Source: Ignelater luminosus (lineage: Eukaryota; Arthropoda; Insecta; Coleoptera; Elateridae). From it: 64,000 nt of DNA. The stretch covers positions 131,662 to 195,661 of the forward strand of contig VTPC01090599.1 of assembly GCA_011009095.1 (NCBI GenBank). The letters run 5' to 3'. Below are positions 36,776-47,552 of the stretch, one piece after another. How positions within the stretch are numbered: position 1 is the stretch's first letter; every line of letters begins with the position of its first letter. The notes beneath the pieces were generated by a model. That model did no database searches and was not told the DNA's origin. It was given only the letters and a program-made list of their open reading frames with translations. The translations under genes were made by a program, and so were the position numbers.

Positions 36776-39700
36776 ATGAAGTGTTCAGAATCAACATTGC
36801 CAATTTCTCTTAAATTGGTATCTGAGGTTCTTAAATTTTTTGGTTTTTGGAAATTGGAAAATCCAACCAAATTAAAAACAGTTGTATATAAATTTTACAT
36901 GATTGCTCTTCAAGTTGTTTCTTACGTTACTCTCTTTACTGCACAAATAATTTATATTATTCACGTGATAGATGATTTGGAGAAATTAAGCAATGCCATA
37001 TTTTTACCATTAACGTACGCAGCTCAAATATTTAAAATGTGGAACTTCTTCATGAAACAGGCAAAACTGAGGAGAATAATTGTCTTTGTAAATAAAGAAA
37101 TCTTTAGACCAAAAAATGATTATCAAGCTTACCTGTTAACTAAGCGCTTGAAAACTTTTAAAATAACGTACGTTATTTTTGTTTCAATGGCTTTGGCTAC
37201 AATATCTTTATGGGCTATATTTCCTTTACTGGAATTAGATTCTGCTGAGAAAACATTACCAATTGAAGCTTGGTATCCGTTTGATATTTCTATATCACCT
37301 ACGTATGGAATAGTTTATGTTTACCAAATTATTGCAATGGTAGTTAATGCCGTAGTTAATATAAGCTTGGATTGTATTCCTCCAGGCTTTATGGCTTTTA
37401 TTTCGGCTCAGTTGGAATTACTGAGCGATTCGTTACAAAATATTCATCAGCAGGTTGAAACTAATTTAAAAAAGAAACATAAAGTACCAGGAATAAGTAA
37501 CCAAAAAAGATATAAGAATGCCGTAACTGAAAACCAATTTAGTGAAAAAAATATGAATCAAGAATTTTACGAGGAAATGAACAGAGTGCAGATAAATTGT
37601 GTACAACATCACATAAATATTTTAAGGTTTCTTTTTTCAAAAGAACAGAATAGCAACTTTAACGACTTCATATTTGTACTTTTTATAGGTTATCCCAGGA
37701 AATTAATTCAATGTTCAAATTTCCTACTTTAGGGCAATTATCAATAAGTGTATTCACCATATGTGTTACAATGTTCCAGCTGACTCTGGTAAATTTATAT
37801 TCTGTCTAAATGGGTATTAAAGTGCTTCAATATTGATTGCGTTTTAGGTATCTCCTATGAGTATACAATTTATATCGATGGTTCTATATCAAGGATGCAT
37901 GTTAATAGAATTGTTCTTGTTTTGCTGGTACGGAAACGAAATTTTTTTAAAAGTAAGTATTAAAATTTTATATTTTTAGATATTATGGTATATTGTGCTA
38001 CTTTTCAAATTTAGTTAGTTACGCTACAAAATTTTCCTTTACAATTCATAAAATTTGCAAGAATATCCAAGTTATATTTATATATAATGTTCATATCTTG
38101 AAGTTCTCTTGCAAATTTCCCCAACGTACAAATCCAATACGAAGTTTTATAGTATTCAAATCAGATTTTATATTTTATTCGCAAGAAAACTTTAATATAG
38201 AAAATCATAAAAGAAAATGACAGCAGTAGCTTTTAGGTCTTATCTACTATTTATATCTTATACAAAAAAAATGCAAAGTATTCTTGTATTCAGTTCAACA
38301 GCACAGGAAGTTATCTATCGGTTTATAGTCCCTATAATAAATTATTAAATTTATTTTAAATTCTCATGATTATCAGTTATAATTAGTTGTAACTGTAATA
38401 ATTATTAATCATAAAATTTACATGCTATTTGCTATCTAATAAAGAAAACCGAGTTCTCTTTATTTATCCTATTTCTAAAATACTAATTCCAATTTATTTA
38501 TAATCATACATATATTAAATTAAAAAACGAAACAATTTTAATTGAAAAATTTAGATTTTGTCAATCTTTATAACCCTGCCAACAAACACGCATTTGTCTA
38601 TAGCAATTTAAATTAATCCCCTGGGGTTAATGCCTGATGGCCTACTTCATTTTTGTTTACTATATTTAATCTTAATGTAGAAGACTTGTGGAAGTTTTGC
38701 AACAATCTAATGCCAAAAAAATCCTCTAATAAAATCTTACTGCTCACGTAGTTCAAATGATTGGGTAGGTTCGTTTTCTTCAGAATTTTGAACAGCAGTC
38801 AACATCAATTACCTGAGAACCCTTATAAGAAGACCAATTGGAAGCGAGATCGACAATCTGCAAAATTCCAATGAATATCTTGTTTTAAGAAAATGAAAAT
38901 TAAACATAACAGAGTTCTCTAGCCAGAGTTGTCCAGTTAGATTACAAATATGCTTTAGGTTCTTTTACATTCTTCACTAAGTTGCGTATGTTTGCCTAGA
39001 TTGACTCTATTTGATCTGTTATTGATACTCCAATAACTAACTCAGTATGAGTAAAAACTGCAGGCAAAAAATATCGCTGTTAAAAAAAGTGAATTTAAAA
39101 TTCGAAAAAAATGTTTGCAGATAATGTTGATGAATGACGTTCGATTCTTGGGATCGATAGATGACGAACTGCCAATGGATCTGTTTTTATTAGCGCAAGA
39201 TTAGTATATTCAGTAATATGAAATATCTGTGATTTCAAGATAAAAAAATACAAAAGAAGATTGAAGATTTGCACGAATCTTTGTCTTTCTGACACATACT
39301 CGAGTCTCGTGGTGATCAGTGAATGTTATGGTTTTTTATCGAAGTGCCTTGAATCGGAGATTGTCTTTTGTTTTTATGTCAAAAATTCAATCAACTCTGT
39401 TTTTTACAGAGTCTAGAGCCCTACACCAGAATCTAACGTTACGGGTGGTCAACCCAGAAGCCGTTACAATTCGCTTAAATATTCTATTCACATATGCCAA
39501 AAATCAAAAGCATAATTATTGTTGATTTATTTATTATATAAAGAACATGGCTAGGAAGTTCAAACGACGACAATCAATACAATCACATTACAGTTACACA
39601 ATTTACACAGTTACATTTATATAATATAAAATATTGTATAAAAGAATTTTTTTTAATTATTTTTGAATCACATATTTAAATTGAACACTTAATTATAAAT

Positions 39701-42700
39701 TATTCTATAAAAAGCATTACAAAAACTTACGTCATAAATGTCAGAATGATTAAACTTATCACTACGCTGTGCTGTTTTATATATCAAAGTCAATTTTTCT
39801 AGCTTTTGAGTTGCAATTTTTTTTATTGTTTTGGCTATTTTAATTTCTATTTTTTTTCTAATACTTATAATGGCCAGGCTTGTTAATCTATCTTGGGTCA
39901 TGGTTGACCGCAGATAATTTTTTATTAACTTCAGCTTAGAAAATGATCTTTCGCCTTCAGCTACTGTCACTGGAAGAGTTAAATATATTTAGAGACGTTG
40001 AAAGATTAGAGAATACGGACAGTAATTTATTGCAATATATAAATATAACTTAAAATATCAAGTTGAGTTGTGTCGTTATTTATAAAAAATATTGGCAACA
40101 ATTCTAAATCATGGAAAAGATCTTCCCCATCTATATCGGATCTATTGCTGTTGCGAGTTGAAACATTGTGTTTCTTTTTGGTCTGCCTCCGATTTCCTCC
40201 AGTTTTCTATATTTTCCAAAAATGAAAAATTATTGTGCTCTATCAACAATTCGGATCTTTCATTTATTTTTACAATTGATGTGTCAAATAAATAATAATA
40301 AAAATTTATTTTGAAATTTTGTTTTGGGTCTAAAATGGGCTCATCTGCAGTATCGTAATTAAAATGCCTTTTTTCAGGGACATGAACGAGCAGTTTGAGA
40401 AAATTCAGTTTCACACTCTTATTCTTCAGCAATTGATGTTGAGTCAAATAACAACTGCTCAAACGCAGTGTCTGCCCGGTTTGTAGCTAAATCTTTTCTA
40501 ACTTGATTTAGCATTTTACAAAGGCCTTTCAATTCTCCATATTGCTGCATTCAAATTTTTAAATTAGATCGATTTGTTTGGAAAATACAGGATGTAAAAT
40601 CTAAAACATAGAAAGCTTCATAATCTTCAGATTTTTGCATTTGGATACAAGATTGTCAAATGAAATAAGAACAAATGTCAAATGTAAAAATTCGAAGATC
40701 ATGAAGCCTTCTATGTTAGATTTCACACCCTGTATCTTCCAAACAAATCGACCAAATTTAAAAATTCAAACGGAACAATATAGAGAATTAAAAGGATTTT
40801 TTAATCATGTGCCACTTTAACCCCCTCCCCATTAAATATCCTTGAGAGATTTACGTTGTTTCCTAGGGGATTGAAGTTTAGGGTTCCAATTGTACGTCAA
40901 ACAATATCCGTGCCCCAATGCAAATCGAAGTGTTTTTGCGTTTTTCAAAAAATTATTTTGGTGGGAGTTATTCAGCCTGTTTCATTTTCGTTGGGCCACG
41001 CTGTATACCTGTATACAGTGTGTCCAAAATTCGAGGCTCACCATTGGGATCTCGTAAAGTTTAAGAGATACAAAGTTGGTTAAATGGGATAAAAATTGTC
41101 GAGTTGAAGTGCCAGAGTGCTGGTGTTTTTGTTTTCTTTTAAAAATGCATAGTCTACTAGATAGCAGCAAAGATCTAAACTAAGAAAGAATGTACAGAGA
41201 ATGATAAGTATTGATCTATACAACAAAAATAGAGTAAAGCTACAACACTTAAGAATATGAAAAAAGCACGATATAGTTTGAACCGCGCTTTTCATAACGT
41301 ATTATACACAAAATTTTGTCTTCTTTTTAATTAACTATCTGCTTGTTTACAATCTACTTGATTTAATCACAAGTATTGAGTAAATATGATGTAAGTTAAA
41401 GTAGCGTGTGGGTGGTCCCGTCCTTCATCGATTCACCTTGAATTAGTCGGTGAGGTCTTCCAACCAGCTTCGGTTTAGGCGTTGATTGATTAAGGCGTGA
41501 ATTAGTTCATTTGTGTGGTTGGTGTTTCGTTGTTTGCATCCGGTAGCGTGGGGTACTATTATATCCTTGATGAATGGTATGTTGAGGTCTTCATGGAGGG
41601 TCTGGTTGAAGACGTACCAAGGTGCGTTTGCTATTATTCTTAATATTTTTGATTGGAATCGCTGTAAGATGTTTAAGTTCAATGGCTTTGCACATCTCCT
41701 AAGATCAATGCCATATGTCCATATTGGCTTTAATATGACTTTGTATACAGCTAACATACTTTCTAGAGACAACTGTGATCTTCTGTTCATAAGCCAATTT
41801 ATCTGCTGAATTGTGAGGGTTAGCTGTTGCTTTTTAGCTTTAATATGTGCTTTCCATGCCAGTTTCTGATCTAAGTGTAATCCCAGGTATTTCACTTCGA
41901 TTGTGACTGGTATATATTGTTGATTTATTGTTACCCCTAGACAGATGGAGCGTTTGCTTGTAAATGTAATTTGTGCTGATTTTGAGGTAATAACTGCGAT
42001 TTTCCATTTTGTGAGCAATTCTTCTAGTAAATTATGACGGTTCTGGAGTTTGTTAGATGCAATTATTGGATCTTAGTCTATTGCAAGGATTGCTGCATCG
42101 TCTGTAAAAGTACCGACTGTTGATGGTATATCCGCTGTATATATTAGGTATGGCCTAAGTACACTTCCTTATGGTACCTCTGCTCGTATTAGATGGTAGT
42201 CAATTTAATCTTTGTTGATTTTGATATCAAAATATCTTTCCGACAAGTATGATTTAAGGATTAGATAAAGCAGGCTTGAAAGCATTTGTTTGTTTTAGTT
42301 GATGGCTTCCAGGTTTAGCAATCGTTAAGGTTTGGCCAAATCTCCACTGAGTTGGGTAGTGGCATATATGGAGAATTCTGTTGAAGATTGTGGCTAGTAA
42401 TACTATGGCTCGTTTCGGTAGGTGCTTTAGTGTTTCCCCAACTATTAAGTCGTGGCCAGGGACTTTGTGGGAGTTGGTGGTGTTTATTTCAGATAGCACT
42501 TCACTTGGTGTTATCGATTTTAGTGAAGGTGACACTAAGTGCAGTTATCGCTGTAATACGCCCGTGATTGGTTAAAATTAAAAAACCCAAGCCTTTCTAT
42601 TGCTTGAAATTTTATGGAGGAAGTTGTCTTTTTAAGAATTTTGACAGTGTGTTAGCAATATTTTGTTTTTCTTGCGCAACCCTTTCAAGCATCCTTTCAA

Positions 42701-44623
42701 CTTTTCATGGCAGTTATGAAAAAATTCACATTTCATAATGGCGAAAGGTTACGAAAAATTTGACTTTTCATAACGAACTTAGATAAAATGAAATTACGAA
42801 ATGATCATTAAGAAAGATAAAGGATCGGCATTTTGGAAACTATTTCAAAAACGAAATAAGAAAGAATAGGACCAACAACTCTTAATATGGTTAGCAAAAA
42901 AATCATAAAAATGCACCTAGTCCAAAACAATTGATTTAGAAGTGTCATGTCCTATCCTCAAGGAATATTCCCTTAAATTCTACCAAAGATAAGTCAAAAA
43001 AAATAACAAAGTATTTTTGGTGAGGTTTTATTAAGCTTGTACTTGACGACCTACAGTGGGTTCTCGGCGAACATCAAGCGATTGCAGTGAAGTTGACATT
43101 TGTACATTTACATAATTTGCTTAAATATAAAAACAAGTTAATAAGCTGTTAAAAAAATTCCAAAAACTCTTTGTTCTAAACATTATTTTGTTACATTACA
43201 AGATGATGTGATAACGTTATAAAGCAAATTCTTAACAAAGTCAGTTCTAAACAAAGCGCACTACAGCCAGGATGATCGGAACGCTGGAAAGCAGTTTGTG
43301 TAAGCTGATCATTTTAGCATTTGTAGACTCGAGATTCCTCACATAAATATATTTTCTGATTGTGATGTGAACTTATTACATACACCAACAAACTTTTGTT
43401 ATAAATGTGAAAATGTGAAATATAAGATTTGCCGCCTTCCTACATTTGTGTTTCGCTATCTGAATGCAGCTTATTTCTTGACTTGTAAACTATTGAATCT
43501 ATTCAACACCGACTCTACTGCAGCCCTTGAAGGAGATCAGCAGCGCTAGAAATTGGATGTGCTCTCAAAGGTGAACGGCAGTCGTTCACTTGCTTGTTTC
43601 CGGTCTTGAATTGTAGGTAAATACTTTCAATGTTAGTTCCAATCGTCATTGTTAAGACGGCCATCTGTAAAGTGATTTTTCGAAATTCAATACTTTTTTA
43701 ATATTTTAACGGGTAGCTGTGTAGTAAGTAGAATTGGAATCTTTTTGCTGAACAAAATTTAAATTATCGACTTTCTTTATTCACACCTTTAGCCTCTCTC
43801 AATTCCACACTCATTATTATAAATAGTTAAATTATTAACTTACTTATTTTTAAATGTATATGTTGTAACTAATTCTAGTTAGAAAAAATTTACCTCTCAC
43901 GTCTACACAGAAATGGAAAATGAAACAATAATGTTCCTTTGTAGTAAAATTCAAAGTTAAAATCCCCTTTTAATCACAAAGAGATTCAAAATGCAAATTC
44001 TTTTTTAGACTATACCACTGCTTAATAAGAGAGCAAATTGAGAAAATGGATAAAACATTAAAATGGTCACAGAATTCTAAGTAACGATTTAGTGTAACGT
44101 TATTTATCTAGAAGCACAGATGTCAACCCTCCTAAAATATTTAGTTACAATTTATTGAAGGAAAACAAATTAGGAAATTTCGATGCGAAATTAATTGCTT
44201 ATTTACGATTAGACCAACGGCGCTTTTGCTCTAAATTTACATTTCGACCCTAATTGTTTTCGAAGTTTAATGAATTGGAGAGAATCGAACTCGAAGTATC
44301 TTTATTTTTAAATAATGACGTTCGCTTTTTTATATTCTTTGTTTTTTCAGAGTGCCCATTTATTAGAGTCCGTGTATCAATCGAACTGGACCAATTGTTC
44401 GATGTCATACAAATGCAACATGCTTATAATTATGATTAGAACGCATAGTCCAATAAGGATGTACGCCGGGAATTTTTTCGTTTTGTCGCTTGAAACTTTT
44501 GGAAAAGTAAGTATATAAATAAATTCGTCGAGAAATAATTTTAATTACCTAAGAATTTTATGAATGAAAACGACGACAATTCAGGAAAGAACGATGTATC
44601 AAGTTTCACTTTTGTATTTTTAA
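36776..44623 (+). CDS. Insect odorant receptor (7tm_6), five exons
   Basis: Odorant receptors are ligand-gated cation channel subunits that pair with Orco in dendrites of olfactory neurons. Proposed exons: 36776-37626, 37689-37788, 37848-37952, 44351-44506 and 44585-44623, giving 416 residues, the normal family length. Intron 1 follows the second base of codon 284, and the other introns lie between codons. All boundaries are GT-AG; GTAAGT follows exons 3 and 4. Exon 1 holds the first four membrane segments (about residues 40-64, 71-93, 129-151, 178-212) and the family motif LPIEAWYPFD at 161-170. Exon 2 reads LSQEINSMFKFPTLGQLSIS; exon 3 ends LFLFCWYGNEIFLK; exon 4 has SNWTNCSMSYKCNMLIIMIR and MYAGNFFVLSLETFGK. 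There is no in-frame stop in the spliced frame. Intron 3 is 6.4 kb of TE debris. Ligand unknown. Confidence 0.88.
39660..40490 (-). pseudogene. ZMYM1-type hAT transposase relic in OR intron
   Basis: The minus strand at 40142-40462 encodes a segment with FYYYLFDTSIVKINERSELL, matching the 'y.d.i..ei..RF' region of ZMYM1/hAT-like proteins. At 39689-39970 it encodes the C-terminal dimerisation block ERSFSKLKLIKNYLRSTMTQ followed by DRLTSLAIISI. The catalytic middle is missing or unreadable. It sits inside intron 3 of the odorant receptor, opposite to the gene. Confidence 0.8.
40520..40802. repeat. Foldback with ~120-bp imperfect arms
   Basis: The sequence 40520-40643 is an imperfect reverse complement of 40679-40802, and the loop is 35 bp. 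Shared words include AATTCTC, TTTTTAAATT, CGATTTGTTTGGAA, ATACAGG and ACATAGAA. There is no coding. It lies in intron 3 of the receptor directly beside the hAT relic. Confidence 0.78.
41443..42560 (-). pseudogene. Jockey LINE RT relic in OR intron
   Basis: At 42254-42535 the minus strand reads ITPSEVLSEINTTNSHKVPG, then HDLIVGETLKHLPKRAI and LHICHYPTQWRFGQTLTIAK, the N-terminal RT blocks of Jockey elements. At 41443-42018 it reads VKYLGLHLDQKLAWKAHIKA, then NRRSQLSLESMLAVYKVILK, and ends HEDLNIPFIKDIIVPHA, the thumb and C-terminal region of Jockey. The catalytic core between 42018 and 42254 is degraded. It is 5'-truncated, inside receptor intron 3 and antisense to the gene. Confidence 0.85.
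43358..43550 (+). pseudogene. Weak relic of a cysteine-rich TE-associated protein
   Basis: The frame reads CDVNLLHTPTNFCYKCENVK and then YKICRLPTFVFRYLNAAYF. It recalls a family common in arthropod genomes with 'CDvN...FCYvCG.yt...R..i......Y..YFg'. The match is from memory and short; the expected following block with conserved WAPH and cysteines is not seen. Treat as a low-confidence relic within receptor intron 3. Confidence 0.28.
44351..44623 (+). CDS. Odorant receptor exons 4 and 5
   Basis: Exon 4 (44351-44506) follows a T-rich acceptor (TTTTTTCAG) and encodes exactly 52 residues. These include the conserved 'snW...s..yk..ml.im.r' and 'aG.ff.lsletF' blocks that precede and form membrane segment 7. 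Phase 0 at both ends matches exon 3. The proposed exon 5 (44585-44623) adds 12 residues, ending MYQVSLLYF and TAA. It is the least certain part, because its acceptor (AATTCAG) lacks a good pyrimidine tract; it fits the family's usual short hydrophobic tail. Confidence 0.75.
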
Positions 44624-45795
44624 AAGTACTCACTACAGGAAAAAATAACGTGTCAAGTATGACTTGAAATTGATGTTAGCTTTAAAATTGGGTTGCTATT
44701 CTTTTTTCCTGTGTTATATTGGAAGCGTTATTTTTTCTCGCAGAGTATGTTTTGTAGGTCGACGTTTTCTTTTTAATATAAATTTTATGTCAAGCACAAC
44801 TTTTGATAACACTTTCATAACCATATACCATTAGATTGTGCTACTTGAAGTTTATGTACGATAGAAGTGCTTTTAGTGCCTATCATAGGATCTGCGTACC
44901 TATATTGTTTGATGAAAAGGGTACATAGTAAAATAGCAAGCATTGCATTGTATAGGTTATTGGATATCGCTCCAAATTAACTTCTCGATAAAAAAGCATG
45001 ATCTGTCATCATTATTAAAATAAATAATGATAGAATATGTAACAAACAAAACTTTATTTTTTGTGTTCCTTAGAAAAATGACACTGTGCAAAATTGAAAT
45101 TTTCCAATAGCAGCATATGTAGTGAAAAGGGATACCCGTAATACAGTAATAGTAAGAAATTACAAATTGTCTAACCTCCACCTCTTATCTACTATCCATC
45201 CTTTAACGCATTTTACTATTATTCAATATGTCCTAACAAGGAGAGAGATAGAGTTGAAGTGGCATCAACAGGTTTCTTTGAATAACTTAAGATTACAAAT
45301 AGCTCAATTTCTTTGTTTTGAAAACGAAATTTTTCTATGAAGTTTAGCAGGGTCTCCTAGACAGATTATGAACAAACAAGAATCGCTTTTGAAAATGCGA
45401 CAAGACATTAAATTAAATTAAAGGACTAAAAGAAAGGAATCTCTTTATATAAAATACTTAACTCATTATTTGAAAATGGAAAACTTGCTAATCTAGCACA
45501 AAAAAACTACTTTTAACACCCAAAAATATTTGTATTTTCGTAATTATAATATCCTTCAAATAGGAGGCATGACAAAAAATGAAGATTTTGAAATTGGCAA
45601 TTGCAATGTCTTCCTAAAGTATACCTTTTTCTTGATCTGGTCATCAATTATTATAATATGAAGAAAAAAACAACATCGATAACGATAGTGCTAATGAAGA
45701 TATAATAACTGCTGTTGAAAACTTCGATACTAATGAAGCCAGTGGCGTGCCAAGCCATATCTAACTTTCTTGTCTTTCAATATATATTTTATAAA
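44624..45795. other. Downstream of OR gene, no gene seen
   Basis: AT-rich, with no domain-bearing frame. A short frame near 45685-45765 (NEDIITAVENFDTNEASG) is coding-like but too short to place. A polyadenylation signal for the receptor was not identified with confidence. Confidence 0.35.
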
Positions 45796-45799
45796 TATT

Positions 45800-47552
45800 A
45801 AATATTATCCAGTAAAATAAGGATTAAACCTCGGAATGAAAGATACAAAGCTGCAAATTTGCATAGACCTTTGTCTCAACGTTCTAAAGACGGGTTGAAA
45901 AGTGTCATAAGATATCGTGTCTGCTAGTCAAGATATCAAAGGTCAAAGGTCACGAAAATCTGTTTTATGCAAATTTCTCGCTTTCCATGCCTCCCATGTC
46001 ATTGAAGGTTGTTACAAAACCTGTAAAGTATAACCTTCTCTACAAGCTTGGTTTTATGCATTTTTTTATGATTAACCATTTTTGGGATAGAGTCCAGAGA
46101 GTGGGAAGCGCGCATCCGTTTATAGGTTAACCTATATAAACTGCGGAGTCAGATGCGTAGTACACTTTACGAAATTAAATTATATAATGAAATATATTAT
46201 TGTTTGAGGTGGAATGCAAGGCGGGTTTTTTTTAACATGGTATCCTCGATAGGCCTAATCCATGTTGTACTGATGTAATGCAATACACAACCTCCTAGTG
46301 AACAGTATTAGAAGCTACTCGGTTCACCTCTGAATACCATCACCAGTAGACATGCGTCTCAAGATTTCTCATCTTCGTTGTCGTCCTCTTCTTCTGGTCA
46401 CACAAATTCAATTTCCGGATCCTTATCGCCATCCTCGTTTTCCGTCACATTGGATTCTAAAACCTCAAGGCTCTCAGAAACAAATTTATCTTTTGTATCA
46501 AAATTATTTAATTTTGATGAGGTATTGAAACACGCTTGTCCATGACACTGACCACAAACTGTGGAGCACTGCAACCAAACTTTCCTACATTTACAGTTTA
46601 CGCCACAACCTTTGTTAAAATTGCAGAAGATTCTATTCAATAGTTCGTCCGGTGCTGGTGGCAATAATGTTGCTGTCGGTTTCAGAATTTCGTTCTCTAA
46701 ATTCCACTCCCAGTTTTCAGGATGTAAATCCTACCCTAACCAGTCTGGATCTGGAAGTAGACCCGATAGATATGCTGACGAGCTGCTGCACTTGTAGATG
46801 GAAGAGATGACAATTCCACTGGTCTGTTGCGTCTTGTTGAATTGATGAATTGTGTGTGCCTAAAATTGTCAACACAGTGTTCTGATGTTGAAGCATTATA
46901 CATTGCTAAAAGAACACGTATTCCATTTTAAAATAATGTATTTGGAGGGCATTTTCCAGTTGGAATAATTGAGCTGACTGGTACAAATCGGGGTTTTTTC
47001 TCGAACATTTTTATAAGTTGCAGTTTTCCTTTGTTAAACAGGGCAAATGTTGTGTCGCATTCACTGATGCATCCGCATTACATATATTGATCTTAAAATA
47101 TTTAATTTCAATAACAGTTTGTTAACTTTAATAATGTCAATAATAATATTTTATTATATAACTAACTGCGTAAAGTGTACTACGCATCTGGCTCCGCAGT
47201 TTACATAGCGTTAACCTATAAACGGATGCGCGCTTCTCACTCTCCGCGTTCTATCTCAAAAATAACTAATCATACAGAAAGATGAATGGAACCAATCCTG
47301 TAGAGAATCATATGCTCTACAAGGTTTGTAAGAACTTCCATTGACATACGAGCCCAAGGAACCGAGATATTTGTAAAAAACCAATTTTCGTGACCTTTGA
47401 CCTTTGATATCTTGACTAGCGGACATGATATCTTAAGACACTTTTCAGTTCATCTTTAGAAGGTTGAGGCAAAGGTCTATGCAAATTTTTAGCTTTGTAT
47501 CTTTCATTCCGAGGTTTGGCCTTAATTTCGCCTTATTTTACTGGACTATAAT
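45800..47552 (-). mobile_element. Long-TIR element carrying a CXC-protein fragment
   Basis: The arms 45800-46200 and 47135-47552 are inverted copies of about 390 bp, with scattered substitutions and small gaps. Shared landmarks are CCAGTAAAATAAGG at the outer edge, CTCGGAATGAAAGATACAAA, AAAGGTCAAAGGTCACGAAA, CGCGCATCCGTTTATAGGTT and GCGTAGTACACTTTACG at the inner edge. Between them, about 930 bp encode the C-terminal part of a cysteine-rich protein on the minus strand. The structure resembles a non-autonomous DNA element that has captured or retained part of a gene. The superfamily and target duplication are not determined. Confidence 0.8.
46398..47075 (-). pseudogene. C-terminal part of a PIN-like/CXC-domain protein
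   Basis: The minus strand first reads SECDTTFALFNKGKLQLIK, which matches the 'GCDTTsa.fnkGK' block of a large arthropod protein family with a PIN-like nuclease core. After a stop it continues NGIRVLLAMYNAS, then RPVELSSLPSTSAAARQHIY near 46850, with further breaks. The last open part (46398-46664) is PPAPDELLNRIFCNFNKGCG followed by CRKVWLQCSTVCGQCHGQAC, a CXC-type cysteine cluster with an acidic tail. The N-terminal two thirds of the usual protein are absent. It is not functional as it stands. Family recognition is from memory; the function of full-length members is unknown to me. Confidence 0.7.

Noticed and set aside
46561-46797. Plus-strand frame over the CXC fragment
   Set aside because: Complement of the cysteine-rich coding segment.
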